Below, in pieces: positions 1 through 6,946 of a stretch of DNA of 64,000 bases (position 1 is the first letter of the stretch; each line of letters begins with the position of its first letter). Origin of the DNA: Lacrimispora sp. BS-2 (GTDB lineage Bacteria > Bacillota > Clostridia > Lachnospirales > Lachnospiraceae); contig NZ_CP157940.1 in assembly GCF_040207125.1 (NCBI RefSeq), positions 2,728,001 to 2,792,000 of the forward strand, given 5' to 3'. Both the position numbers and the translations under genes were made by a program. A model generated the notes under the pieces. That model saw only the letters and a program-made list of their open reading frames with translations. It was not told where the DNA came from and searched no databases.

Positions 1-1508
1 GAAAGGGCATCCACTTCTTCCTTGTTCACCAGGATGTCCAGCTTTACAAGCTCAGATCTCTGGTAGCCCTTTAATTCATAATCAAAGGACGCATATCCCT
101 TGGAACGGGATTTTAAAGCATCAAAGAAATCATAAATGATCTCGTTTAAAGGAAGCTCATATTTTAAGAGTGCCCTGGTAGCTTCCATGTATTCCATGCC
201 CAGATACACGCCTCTCCGTTCCTGGCAAAGGGTCATGATGGCGCCTACAAATTCCGTGGTCACCATGATCTCAGCGCTGACAATTGGCTCTTCCATATAT
301 TCGATTTCCGTTGGGTCGGGCAGGTTGGAAGGGTTTGTCAGCTCCAGCTTCTCGCCGTTCTTTTTATAAACACGGTAAACAACGCCGGGTGCCGTTGTCA
401 CCAGATCCAGATTATATTCCCGCTCCAGACGCTCCTGAATGACCTCCAGATGAAGGAGACCTAAAAATCCGCATCGGAAACCAAAGCCAAGGGCAAGAGA
501 AGTCTCCGGCTCAAAGAACAGGGAAGCATCGTTAAGCTGAAGCTTTTCCAACGCATCCCGCAGATCGTTATAGCGGGCTCCATCCGCAGGATACAGGCCG
601 CAGTAAACCATGGAGGTCACCTTCTTATAGCCTGGAAGCGGATTCTTGCAGGGCCGGTCCGCATTGGTAATGGTATCACCTACTGCAGTTTCCTTTACAT
701 TCTTTATGCTGGCTGTCAGATATCCTACCATACCGGCGCTTAATGCTTCACAGGGGAGGAACTGGCCTGCGCCGAAATAGCCTACTTCCACCACCTCTTC
801 TATGGCTCCGGTGGCCATCATGCGTACCCTGTCGCCCTTTTTCACTGTTCCCTCCTTTACACGGAAGAAAACGATGACACCTTTATAGGAGTCATAAAGG
901 GAGTCAAAAATCAGGGCCTGGAGGGGAGCATCCGGATCTCCCTTTGGAGCCGGGATCTTTTCAACAATGGCATCCAGGACTGCTTCCACATTTTCTCCTG
1001 TCTTTGCGGAAATCCTGGGAGCATCCTGGGCTTCAATCCCAATGACATCTTCGATCTCCTCCACCACGCGCTCCGGTTCTGCGCTTGGAAGATCGATTTT
1101 ATTTAAAACCGGAAATACGTCAAGATCGTGGTCCAGAGCCATATAAACATTAGCCAGTGTCTGTGCCTCGATTCCCTGGGAAGCATCCACCACCAGGATT
1201 GCTCCGTCACAGGCAGCAAGGCTTCTGGAAACCTCATAGTTAAAATCCACATGACCCGGGGTGTCAATCATGTTAAAAATGTATTCTTCGCCATTCCCGG
1301 CCTTGTAAATGGTCCGGACTGCCTGGGCCTTAATGGTAATTCCCCGTTCCCGCTCCAAATCCATATTATCAAGGACCTGGGACTGCATTTCCCTGCTGGT
1401 GAGCAAACCTGTCTTCTCTATAATCCTGTCTGCAAGGGTTGATTTTCCATGATCAATATGAGCGATAATACAAAAATTGCGTATCTTGTTCTGCTGGGCA
1501 GCTGCCAT
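1..1508 (-). CDS. lepA: Elongation factor 4 (LepA), 3' end beyond window
   Basis: Ribosome-associated translational GTPase that back-translocates stalled ribosomes. The ATG at 1506-1508 opens [20 protein letters not shown], followed by the G1 motif [13 protein letters not shown], the switch region [13 protein letters not shown]3 DTPGHVDF and G4 NKIDLPSA. The LepA-type second domain ([15 protein letters not shown]) and the segment [14 protein letters not shown] are also present. About 502 of the usual ~600 codons are in view; the C-terminal domain lies off the left edge. Gene order with spoIIP, gpr and rpsT matches the classic Firmicute cluster, although a toxin locus separates lepA from spoIIP and lepA has its own promoter. 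Confidence 0.97.
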   Translation of the reverse strand, partial: MAAAQQNKIRNFCIIAHIDHGKSTLADRIIEKTGLLTSREMQSQVLDNMDLERERGITIKAQAVRTIYKAGNGEEYIFNMIDTPGHVDFNYEVSRSLAACDGAILVVDASQGIEAQTLANVYMALDHDLDVFPVLNKIDLPSAEPERVVEEIEDVIGIEAQDAPRISAKTGENVEAVLDAIVEKIPAPKGDPDAPLQALIFDSLYDSYKGVIVFFRVKEGTVKKGDRVRMMATGAIEEVVEVGYFGAGQFLPCEALSAGMVGYLTASIKNVKETAVGDTITNADRPCKNPLPGYKKVTSMVYCGLYPADGARYNDLRDALEKLQLNDASLFFEPETSLALGFGFRCGFLGLLHLEVIQERLEREYNLDLVTTAPGVVYRVYKKNGEKLELTNPSNLPDPTEIEYMEEPIVSAEIMVTTEFVGAIMTLCQERRGVYLGMEYMEATRALLKYELPLNEIIYDFFDALKSRSKGYASFDYELKGYQRSELVKLDILVNKEEVDAL

Positions 1509-1602
1509 ATATTTAATTCCTCTTTTCTGATGTTTCTGGTGTTTTTCCGGCCAGCCCCCATCCCAAGGGCATAATCCGCCAGATTACTATGATATCTTTA
1601 AA

Positions 1603-1631
1603 AATATACCATTAAAATAGAAGATTGTCCA
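1603..1631 (-). promoter_or_regulatory. Putative SigA promoter of lepA
   Basis: On the minus strand TGGACA (1626-1631) and TATATT (1603-1608) are separated by 17 bp, about 95 bp upstream of the lepA ATG. A 12-bp perfect inverted repeat lies just upstream at 1641-1677. Confidence 0.6.
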
Positions 1632-1640
1632 CCTTGATAG

Positions 1641-1677
1641 CGTTGTTTTTCCTCGCTAATCTGTTGGAAAAACAACG
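1641..1677. repeat. 12-bp perfect inverted repeat upstream of lepA promoter
   Basis: CGTTGTTTTTCC (1641-1652) is repeated inverted as GGAAAAACAACG (1666-1677) around a 13-nt centre. No T-tract follows on either strand, so it does not look like an intrinsic terminator. It sits 9 bp upstream of the putative lepA -35 box and could be an operator or an RNA structure. Nothing else gene-like is seen between 1509 and 1800. Confidence 0.5.
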
Positions 1678-1804
1678 GCAATGCTTGTTTTGCTGTCCTT
1701 GCTAAAAATAACGGTATCATTTTAGTATCTCAAAAGCCGCTTAGTTTGATCCCTCGTTATTATAAAGGAGGATAACTCTTAATGATCTGCTTATAAACTA
1801 ATCC

Positions 1805-1849
1805 TTGACTAAACTAAGCCTTGAAATAATATGCGCAGTGTGATATATT
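1805..1849 (+). promoter_or_regulatory. Promoter(s) for the antisense antitoxin RNA
   Basis: Two overlapping SigA-like promoters point rightward: TTGACT (1805-1810) with 16 bp to TAATAT (1827-1832), and TTGAAA (1821-1826) with 17 bp to TATATT (1844-1849). Either would start a transcript near 1839-1856 that runs to the terminator at 1923-1958. No plus-strand ORF of useful length follows, which supports an RNA product. Confidence 0.6.
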
Positions 1850-1958
1850 AAAAGCACAAAAGGAATAACCGCCACACAAGGTGGAAGCTCCCAGAAAACA
1901 GTACAATGTCCTAACGGACACCGCCTATCCTGTTCGCAGCAGGGTAGGCTATTTTTTT
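1839..1958 (+). ncRNA. Putative antisense RNA antitoxin (RatA-like)
   Basis: The region between the plus-strand promoters and a strong plus-strand intrinsic terminator would give an RNA of about 100-120 nt. It is complementary to the 3' untranslated region and last codons of the small toxin gene on the other strand, so the two transcripts converge and overlap at their 3' ends. That is the geometry known for txpA/RatA in Bacillus. The 5' end is estimated from promoter positions. Confidence 0.6.
1923..1958 (+). terminator. Intrinsic terminator of the antisense RNA
   Basis: GCCTATCCTG (1923-1932) pairs with CAGGGTAGGC (1940-1949), 10 bp with one G-U pair and a 7-nt loop, followed by TATTTTTTT (1950-1958). 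The T-tract is antisense to the Lys-Lys-stop end of the toxin ORF. Confidence 0.8.
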
Positions 1959-2029
1959 AACTTATCTATGTAAGTCAGCAAGGCCAGGATAAAGGTTGCA
2001 AATAATAGCACATCTGCAAATGAAAACAT
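1949..2029 (-). CDS. Small holin-like type I toxin (TxpA/Hol_Tox-like), 26 aa
   Basis: ATG at 2027-2029 encodes a 26-residue peptide beginning MFSFADVLLFATFILAL and ending with a short charged tail (TYIDKLKK). It is a single hydrophobic segment of about 18 residues with a basic C-terminus, as in the putative holin-like toxins of Firmicutes related to TxpA/BsrG, which depolarise the membrane. An SD (GGGAGGTG) lies about 8 nt upstream. Its mRNA would be countered by the convergent antisense RNA at 1839-1958. It lies between spoIIP and lepA, breaking an otherwise conserved cluster. Family assignment rests on size, hydropathy and the antisense arrangement. Confidence 0.75.
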   Translation of the reverse strand: MFSFADVLLFATFILALLTYIDKLKK

Positions 2030-2113
2030 ATCCGGCACCACCTCCCCTCTCGTTATGGCATAAAGGCATAAAAGCGGGAAGGTTCCACCCTGTATTCGGT
2101 TACTCCTGATAGC

Positions 2114-2142
2114 ATATTACCATTTTTTTAATTTCCCTGCAA
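2114..2142 (-). promoter_or_regulatory. Putative promoter of the small toxin gene
   Basis: On the minus strand TTGCAG (2137-2142) and TAATAT (2114-2119) are spaced by 17 bp, inside the 3' end of spoIIP. It would give a 5' leader of roughly 78 nt before the toxin ATG. Confidence 0.5.
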
Positions 2143-3546
2143 CACCATATCCAAAATTTCAGACAGAGGTTCCATGGCGTTTAATGCTTCCTGGTATGTA
2201 TTGGTCTGGGCACCTACTTCGATCAGGGCAGATCTTGCCCTTAAATGCTGGTTATACCGAAGGCCTTTTATGTATATTTTCCGGGTCAGATTGGGAAAAT
2301 AGGCCGCCGCATCAAGCTGCATCTGAAAGCTGAAAGCAAGATTCTGGTCTCTATAAGGATTGGGAAGATATTCAATAGTCCCTTTTGGCGTCTGGCTGAC
2401 TCCATTAAAAAACATAATGGGGGCTGTTGGTTTCCCATTGACCTGGTTTACCATATGGAGATTCTCGTTTACCCCATCCCGGTGGACATCCAGTATCACC
2501 TCAATAGAGGGGTTCTTCTGAAGGATTCCTGTAATTCCATCCAGAGCATAAGTATATGCTTTGTTTCTGTCCAGCTTACCGTTTTGCAGATCATAGACCG
2601 AGGTATCATGGATCACATTGTAGCCCTTTGCAGTCAAAAGCTCCGTAAGATAATTTCCGATTCCAACTACGGTGGCACCGGGATTATCCGGCCCGTGATC
2701 TGCAAATTCCTCCTGGGAATGGGTGTGGTAAATGAGAATCTGAGGTTTATCGTTTGCTCCCTCCAGGGTAAAATCCTCGGAAAGGAACTTATCTGACTTC
2801 ATTAAATCCCTGCCTGCCGTTGTGGAGGTATGGACGCTGTAAAAATGCTTTATGAGGAAGTCATAATCTGCCAGCTGCTCCTTGCGGTATAGGGTCCCTG
2901 CTATCGGCCATATGGTGCTGGTTGCACAGGTCATGGCAGGGTCTTTATCCGCCGGTCCCCCATGGCCGGTCTCTGGTGCCTGATTTTGTTCCGGTCCCTG
3001 GCTGTCTGCCCTATCTCCCCCGGCAGGCGGTTGCTCTGCCGGCTGTGCCTTATGGGTTCCCGCATTGATGCTTCCATCCTCACCGCTTTCCTCACCGCCG
3101 TCATATAAAAGAAAGCTATGTTCCTCATAAAATCTTCCGCTTTCCAGATATCCTTCATAAGCCGGATCCGCTTCCCCGTAGTCTGTTGACCCTTTGCCGC
3201 TGCTGCCGGCATACCGGTAAAGAGGGGACTGGCTGAAAAGGAAATCACAGAGAGCATTTATCATGGATCTTTCATGGGTGCCGGACTGGTTGCCCTTCTG
3301 GTCCTTTTCTTCCCATGTTGCGGCCGGATACTGGTGCCTCCAGATATAGGAAGCCCCAAGACCCGCCCCTTCTTTTGCCCAATTTTCCGCTTTATGAAAG
3401 TCCGCCTTTTTTCCGGCTTCCGAAACCTCTTTTATACTGAGAAGAACGGCCAGTACCAGGCTTACTGTAAGCATCATTTTTTTTATATACCAGTTAATTC
3501 CCTTGTTTCTCCGCCTCATAACCGCCTTCCCACATAGATTATTCAT
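2128..3546 (-). CDS. spoIIP: Stage II sporulation protein P (SpoIIP)
   Basis: Membrane-anchored amidase/endopeptidase that thins septal peptidoglycan with SpoIID and SpoIIM during engulfment. The 472-residue product has an N-terminal transmembrane segment (about residues 24-42), a low-complexity Ser/Gly/Glu-rich linker to about residue 205, then the catalytic domain with ILIYHTHSQEEF near residue 275 and the second metal-site motif ILDVHRDG near residue 350. It follows gpr by 29 bp, and co-expression in the forespore is expected. An internal ATG at codon 10 also has a good SD and could be the true start. Confidence 0.95.
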   Translation of the reverse strand: MNNLCGKAVMRRRNKGINWYIKKMMLTVSLVLAVLLSIKEVSEAGKKADFHKAENWAKEGAGLGASYIWRHQYPAATWEEKDQKGNQSGTHERSMINALCDFLFSQSPLYRYAGSSGKGSTDYGEADPAYEGYLESGRFYEEHSFLLYDGGEESGEDGSINAGTHKAQPAEQPPAGGDRADSQGPEQNQAPETGHGGPADKDPAMTCATSTIWPIAGTLYRKEQLADYDFLIKHFYSVHTSTTAGRDLMKSDKFLSEDFTLEGANDKPQILIYHTHSQEEFADHGPDNPGATVVGIGNYLTELLTAKGYNVIHDTSVYDLQNGKLDRNKAYTYALDGITGILQKNPSIEVILDVHRDGVNENLHMVNQVNGKPTAPIMFFNGVSQTPKGTIEYLPNPYRDQNLAFSFQMQLDAAAYFPNLTRKIYIKGLRYNQHLRARSALIEVGAQTNTYQEALNAMEPLSEILDMVLQGN

Positions 3547-3575
3547 AATATCCTATGCAGAATGCCTGTCATTTA

Positions 3576-4562
3576 CTACGAATCTTCCTGTCCCAAAAAT
3601 GCCAGATGGATTCCTTCGGAGATGGTGAAACTAAGTTCCTTTACTGTTTCATCAATATCCGGAGGCGTCACATACATTGGCCCGAATTCCGGCTCCAGCA
3701 ATTCCCGGATCAGATCATACTGCTCATCCGAGTTCAGCTTTCCGATAAAGTCCCCCATTCCCTTTGTTTCCATGCTTTCTGAAAGAGCGCCTATCATGGC
3801 GGAAACCGTATCATGGACAATGGCTGCCGCTCCTACAACAGTAGGGACTCCGATGGCCATGACCGGCACGCCCAGGCTGTCAAACGTAAGGCTGTGCCTG
3901 TGATTTCCCACTCCGGAGCCTGGGTGGATCCCTGTATTCGTAAGCTGTATGGTGGTTCCAAGCCGCTTTACGCTTCTGGCTGCCAGCGCATCAATGGCAA
4001 TGATGATATCCGGCTTTGTTTCTTTTATAATCCCTTTTAAAATCTCGGCGCTTTCCATTCCTGTCTGGGCCATGACTCCAGGAACAATCCCACTGATTAT
4101 AGGCATGGTCCTTCCCTTCCAGAAATCATCTCCGTACTGGATTTTTAAATGCCTTGTTACCTGCAGATTTTTAAGGACCCTGGGTCCAAGGGAATCCGGT
4201 GTTACGGAGTCATTGCCAAGCCCGGCCACCAGCACATGAAAATCCGGTTTCCGGTAATTTTTCCCGGAAAGGAGGCGTTCGATCTGGTTTGCCAGTTCCT
4301 CTGAAACCTCTCTGTGATAATCTTCGTCTTTCATGGAAAGTTCATCGGCCTCCAGGGTAATATAGGTCCCAATGGGTTTTCCCATGGCTTTTGAACCTTT
4401 CTCGTCAAGAATTTTTACCTCGGTCATTTTTATATGGCTGTCTGCCCGATGCCACTCCCGCAGGGACACTCCCGATATTTCGCCGCCGTCACCCGGGAAA
4501 CTCTCTCTTTCTTCTACCGCAAGGTCTGTACGCACTGTAAATGTGTTTTCCATTTTTTCCAC
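3576..4562 (-). CDS. gpr: Germination protease GPR
   Basis: Spore-specific protease that degrades small acid-soluble proteins at germination (peptidase family A25). 328 residues; the N-terminus carries the propeptide region with FTVRTDLAVEE, and the body contains LVAGLGNDSVTPDSLGPRVL and IIAIDALAARS, typical of the family. The start is set by the SD AGGAAAGGTGG just upstream of ATG 4562. The leader directly before this SD is made of two 51-bp tandem repeats (4564-4665) that recur in front of pgk. spoIIP follows in the same direction; rpsT is divergent. Confidence 0.96.
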   Translation of the reverse strand: MEKMENTFTVRTDLAVEERESFPGDGGEISGVSLREWHRADSHIKMTEVKILDEKGSKAMGKPIGTYITLEADELSMKDEDYHREVSEELANQIERLLSGKNYRKPDFHVLVAGLGNDSVTPDSLGPRVLKNLQVTRHLKIQYGDDFWKGRTMPIISGIVPGVMAQTGMESAEILKGIIKETKPDIIIAIDALAARSVKRLGTTIQLTNTGIHPGSGVGNHRHSLTFDSLGVPVMAIGVPTVVGAAAIVHDTVSAMIGALSESMETKGMGDFIGKLNSDEQYDLIRELLEPEFGPMYVTPPDIDETVKELSFTISEGIHLAFLGQEDS

Positions 4563-4563
4563 C

Positions 4564-4665
4564 TTTCCTCTTTACTGCCCATGCTTTTTGTGCATAAAGG
4601 TATGCCTGTATGGCTTTTCTCTTTATTGCCCATGCTATTTGCGCATAAAGGTATGCCTGCATAGC
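4564..4665 (-). repeat. Two tandem 51-bp repeats in the gpr 5' leader
   Basis: Copy A 4564-4614 and copy B 4615-4665 share the pattern TTTCCTCTTTACTGCCC, a variable centre, then GCATAAAGGTATGCCTG (plus strand). The same unit occurs twice in tandem before pgk (47140-47242). In both places the unit ends directly at the ribosome binding site of the minus-strand gene. Confidence 0.85.
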
Positions 4666-4705
4666 TTTCCAGCATTTCTTAGGTATTTTCTGCAAAAATG
4701 CGGGA

Positions 4706-4734
4706 ATTATGTATTGACATATGCGTTGAAATTC
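4706..4734 (-). promoter_or_regulatory. Candidate SigG-type promoter of gpr
   Basis: Minus strand GAATT (4730-4734), 18 bp, CATAAT (4706-4711) resembles the forespore SigG consensus (GHATR, 17-18 bp, CATWHTA) with one mismatch in each box. gpr is a SigG/SigF gene in Bacillus. It overlaps the divergent rpsT promoter, so this is a weak motif-based call. Confidence 0.35.
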
Positions 4735-4742
4735 GTTAGAAT
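4714..4742 (+). promoter_or_regulatory. SigA promoter of rpsT
   Basis: TTGACA (4714-4719) and TAGAAT (4737-4742) with 17-bp spacing, giving a leader of about 85 nt before the rpsT start. Confidence 0.8.
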
Positions 4743-4832
4743 ACAAAGGTATGTTTACATTGAACTGTCCGTGTCCAGGCTTTGATGCAAAACAAAGAAT
4801 AATCATATATCATTTTATTGGAGGTGTACCGA

Positions 4833-5096
4833 TTGGCTAACATTAAATCTGCAAAAAAGAGAATTTTAGTAAATGAAACAAAGGCTGCAAGAAACAAAGC
4901 GATCAGATCCAAAGTGAAAACATCTATCAAGAAGGTAGAGGCTGCTATCGTTGCCGGTGACAAGGCTGCTGCACAGGCAAGTTTAACAAACGCTATCTCA
5001 GAGATCGACAAGGCTACTACTAAGGGCGTATATCATAAGAATACTGCTTCCAGAAAAGTATCCAGAATCTCTAAAGCTGTAAACACAATGGCTTAA
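4833..5096 (+). CDS. rpsT: 30S ribosomal protein S20
   Basis: Binds 16S rRNA in the body of the small subunit. 87 residues beginning MANIKSAKKRI, Lys/Arg/Ala-rich and helical throughout, the normal S20 length. The start is the TTG at 4833-4835: GGAGGTG sits 6 nt upstream. An in-frame TTG at 4818 would place the SD inside the gene and is rejected. Excess S20 is known in other bacteria to repress its own translation through an inefficient start codon. Monocistronic, with a strong promoter and terminator. Confidence 0.97.
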   Translation: MANIKSAKKRILVNETKAARNKAIRSKVKTSIKKVEAAIVAGDKAAAQASLTNAISEIDKATTKGVYHKNTASRKVSRISKAVNTMA

Positions 5097-5114
5097 TTCA
5101 TAGAACAGACTTTT

Positions 5115-5150
5115 ATCCCATTCAGAATAACCCACTGAATGGGATTTTTT
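5115..5150 (+). terminator. rpsT terminator
   Basis: ATCCCATTCAG (5115-5125) pairs perfectly with CTGAATGGGAT (5135-5145), followed by a T-tract to 5150, 18 bp after the rpsT stop. Confidence 0.9.
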
Positions 5151-5160
5151 ATATGGTTTT

Positions 5161-5214
5161 AAGGCTTTTGCAAAATAGTTTCATTCAGAATCATTTTGCA
5201 AAAGCCTTTTTATT
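5161..5214. terminator. Second hairpin between convergent rpsT and malL
   Basis: A 16-bp perfect inverted repeat, AAGGCTTTTGCAAAAT (5161-5176) and its complement at 5193-5208, with TTTTATTTT following on the plus strand. It backs up the rpsT terminator. On the minus strand it lies just past the malL stop but is followed by AAAACC, so termination in that direction is less certain. Confidence 0.7.
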
Positions 5215-5230
5215 TTACAGTGAAATAAAG

Positions 5231-6889
5231 TTATTGATAGATCACCAGCGCTTCATAAGGTTTCAGCTCTCCGCTTTTTCTCTCCTCTGTTTCATAATTG
5301 CTGATCAAAACGGTTCCTGATTGAAATTCCTCAGGAATGCTGTAATTTACCGTCCGGCCGCAGAAGCTGCATACCACCAGAAGCTTCCGGCCTTTAAAGG
5401 TCCTCACGTAAGCATAAATAGACGGGTCATCGGGAAGCAGCAGTTCATAACTGCCGCAAACAATAATCTCATATTCATGGCGCAAAGCAATCAGTTTTTT
5501 GTAAAAGTGGAATACAGAAGTCTTTCGGTCCATCTGCTCTTTGGCATTGATCCTTTCATAATTGGGATTTACCATGATCCACGGGGAGACTTCCGAAAAT
5601 CCGGCATTGGGGCTTGTATCCCACTGCATGGGTGTTCTCGCATTGTCCCGGCTCTTGTACCTTAAGTACTTCATCATTTCCTCTTTTGTGAAAATTCCTT
5701 TTTCTGTCAGCTCATAGTAGGCATTTATGCTGTCTAAATCCCGAAAATCATGAATCGATTCAAAAGGAACATTGGTCATGCCCAGTTCCTCTCCCTGATA
5801 CACATAAGGAGTTCCCTGCATCATGTGGAGGCAGGTAGCAAGCATCTTGGCTGAACGTTCCCTGTATTCCTCACAGTCATTTCCAAAACGGGAAACAACT
5901 CTTGGCTGGTCATGATTATTCCAGAACAAGCTGTTCCAGGCAATTCCCTCAAGTCCTTTCTGCCATTTTGTCATAATAGCCTTAAGGTCAGGAAGATGCA
6001 TCTTCTTATCCGTCCATTTGTTGTCGGGATCCCCGTCCACATCCATATGCTCAAACTGGAATACCATGTTAAGCTCACTTCCGTCAGAGGAGGCGTACCT
6101 GGCTGCTTCCTCAAGAGTCACACCGGAGCACTCTCCTACGGTCATGATATCGTAGCCGGATAAAACCTCCCGGTTCATTTCCTGAAGATATTCGTGAACC
6201 CTTGGACCATTGGCTGAAACATTAAAGCTGGCATACCCATTGATCATGGCCGGACCGTCAGGAAGTCCTTCCTGTTTGGAGATCAGGCTGATCACATCCA
6301 TGCGGAATCCGTCGATGCCCTTATCCAGCCACCATTTCATCATATCGTATACCTCTGCCCGGACTTTCTCATTATCCCAGTTTAAGTCAGGCTGCTTTTC
6401 GGAAAAAAGGTGAAGGAAATACTGATCTGTTTCCTCATCATATTTCCATGCAGGTCCGGAAAAGCAGGAACCCCAGTTATTGGGCTCTTTTCCGTCTTTT
6501 CCATCCCTCCAGATGTAATAATCCCGGTAGGGATTGTCCTTTGACTTTCTGCTTTCCATAAACCAGGAATGCTCATCTGAGGTATGGTTTACCACAAGAT
6601 CCATAACCAGTTTGATTCCCCGTTTATGCAGCTCTTTCAAGAGTCTCTCAAACTCCTCCATGGTTCCAAATTCCTTCATGATTTTACGGTAATCACGAAT
6701 GTCGTAGCCATTGTCGTCGTTTGGGGAATCGTATACTGGGGATAACCAGACCACATCGATGCCCAGTTCCTTTAAATAGTCCAGCTTGCTGATGATTCCC
6801 CCTATATCACCGATCCCATCCCCATTGCTGTCACAGAAGCTTCTGGGGTAAATTTGATATACCACGGATTCTTTCCACCAATTTTTCAT
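5231..6889 (-). CDS. malL: GH13 oligo-1,6-glucosidase / alpha-glucosidase
   Basis: Cytoplasmic exo-acting alpha-glucosidase that releases glucose from short alpha-glucosides (isomaltose type, possibly maltose). 552 residues with the GH13 (beta/alpha)8 barrel: region I DLVVNHTSDEHSWF (about 97-110), nucleophile in GFRMDV (Asp198), acid/base in MTVGEC (Glu253) and NNHDQP (Asp327), then a C-terminal beta domain. The Val following the nucleophile Asp is the residue linked to alpha-1,6 rather than purely alpha-1,4 activity in this subfamily. No signal peptide. Last gene of the alpha-glucoside operon. A trehalose-6-phosphate hydrolase is less likely because a non-PTS importer is linked. Confidence 0.9.
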   Translation of the reverse strand: MKNWWKESVVYQIYPRSFCDSNGDGIGDIGGIISKLDYLKELGIDVVWLSPVYDSPNDDNGYDIRDYRKIMKEFGTMEEFERLLKELHKRGIKLVMDLVVNHTSDEHSWFMESRKSKDNPYRDYYIWRDGKDGKEPNNWGSCFSGPAWKYDEETDQYFLHLFSEKQPDLNWDNEKVRAEVYDMMKWWLDKGIDGFRMDVISLISKQEGLPDGPAMINGYASFNVSANGPRVHEYLQEMNREVLSGYDIMTVGECSGVTLEEAARYASSDGSELNMVFQFEHMDVDGDPDNKWTDKKMHLPDLKAIMTKWQKGLEGIAWNSLFWNNHDQPRVVSRFGNDCEEYRERSAKMLATCLHMMQGTPYVYQGEELGMTNVPFESIHDFRDLDSINAYYELTEKGIFTKEEMMKYLRYKSRDNARTPMQWDTSPNAGFSEVSPWIMVNPNYERINAKEQMDRKTSVFHFYKKLIALRHEYEIIVCGSYELLLPDDPSIYAYVRTFKGRKLLVVCSFCGRTVNYSIPEEFQSGTVLISNYETEERKSGELKPYEALVIYQ

Positions 6890-6946
6890 AGTCTTTTCCT
6901 TTCTAAATTCAATAAATAATCAGGCCGCAGAATAAGAAACACAGCC

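Noticed and set aside
1128..1442. 104-codon ORF on the plus strand
   Set aside because: Entirely antisense to lepA, which has full motif support; no SD.
2041..2080. Fifth copy of the 51-bp leader repeat (GGCATAAAGGCATAAAAGC)
   Set aside because: Only a short GGCATAAAGG match; the remaining pattern is missing.
2245..2796. 183-codon plus-strand ORF
   Set aside because: Antisense to the catalytic domain of spoIIP; no SD and no recognisable domain.
4489..4806. 105-codon minus-strand ORF across the gpr start
   Set aside because: It merely translates the two 51-bp repeats and overlaps gpr in another frame; no SD.
4818..4832. TTG start five codons upstream for rpsT
   Set aside because: It would put the SD within the gene and add residues absent from S20 proteins.
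5161..5214. Efficient minus-strand terminator for malL
   Set aside because: The stem is strong but on the minus strand it is followed by AAAACC, not T; listed as a mainly plus-strand terminator.
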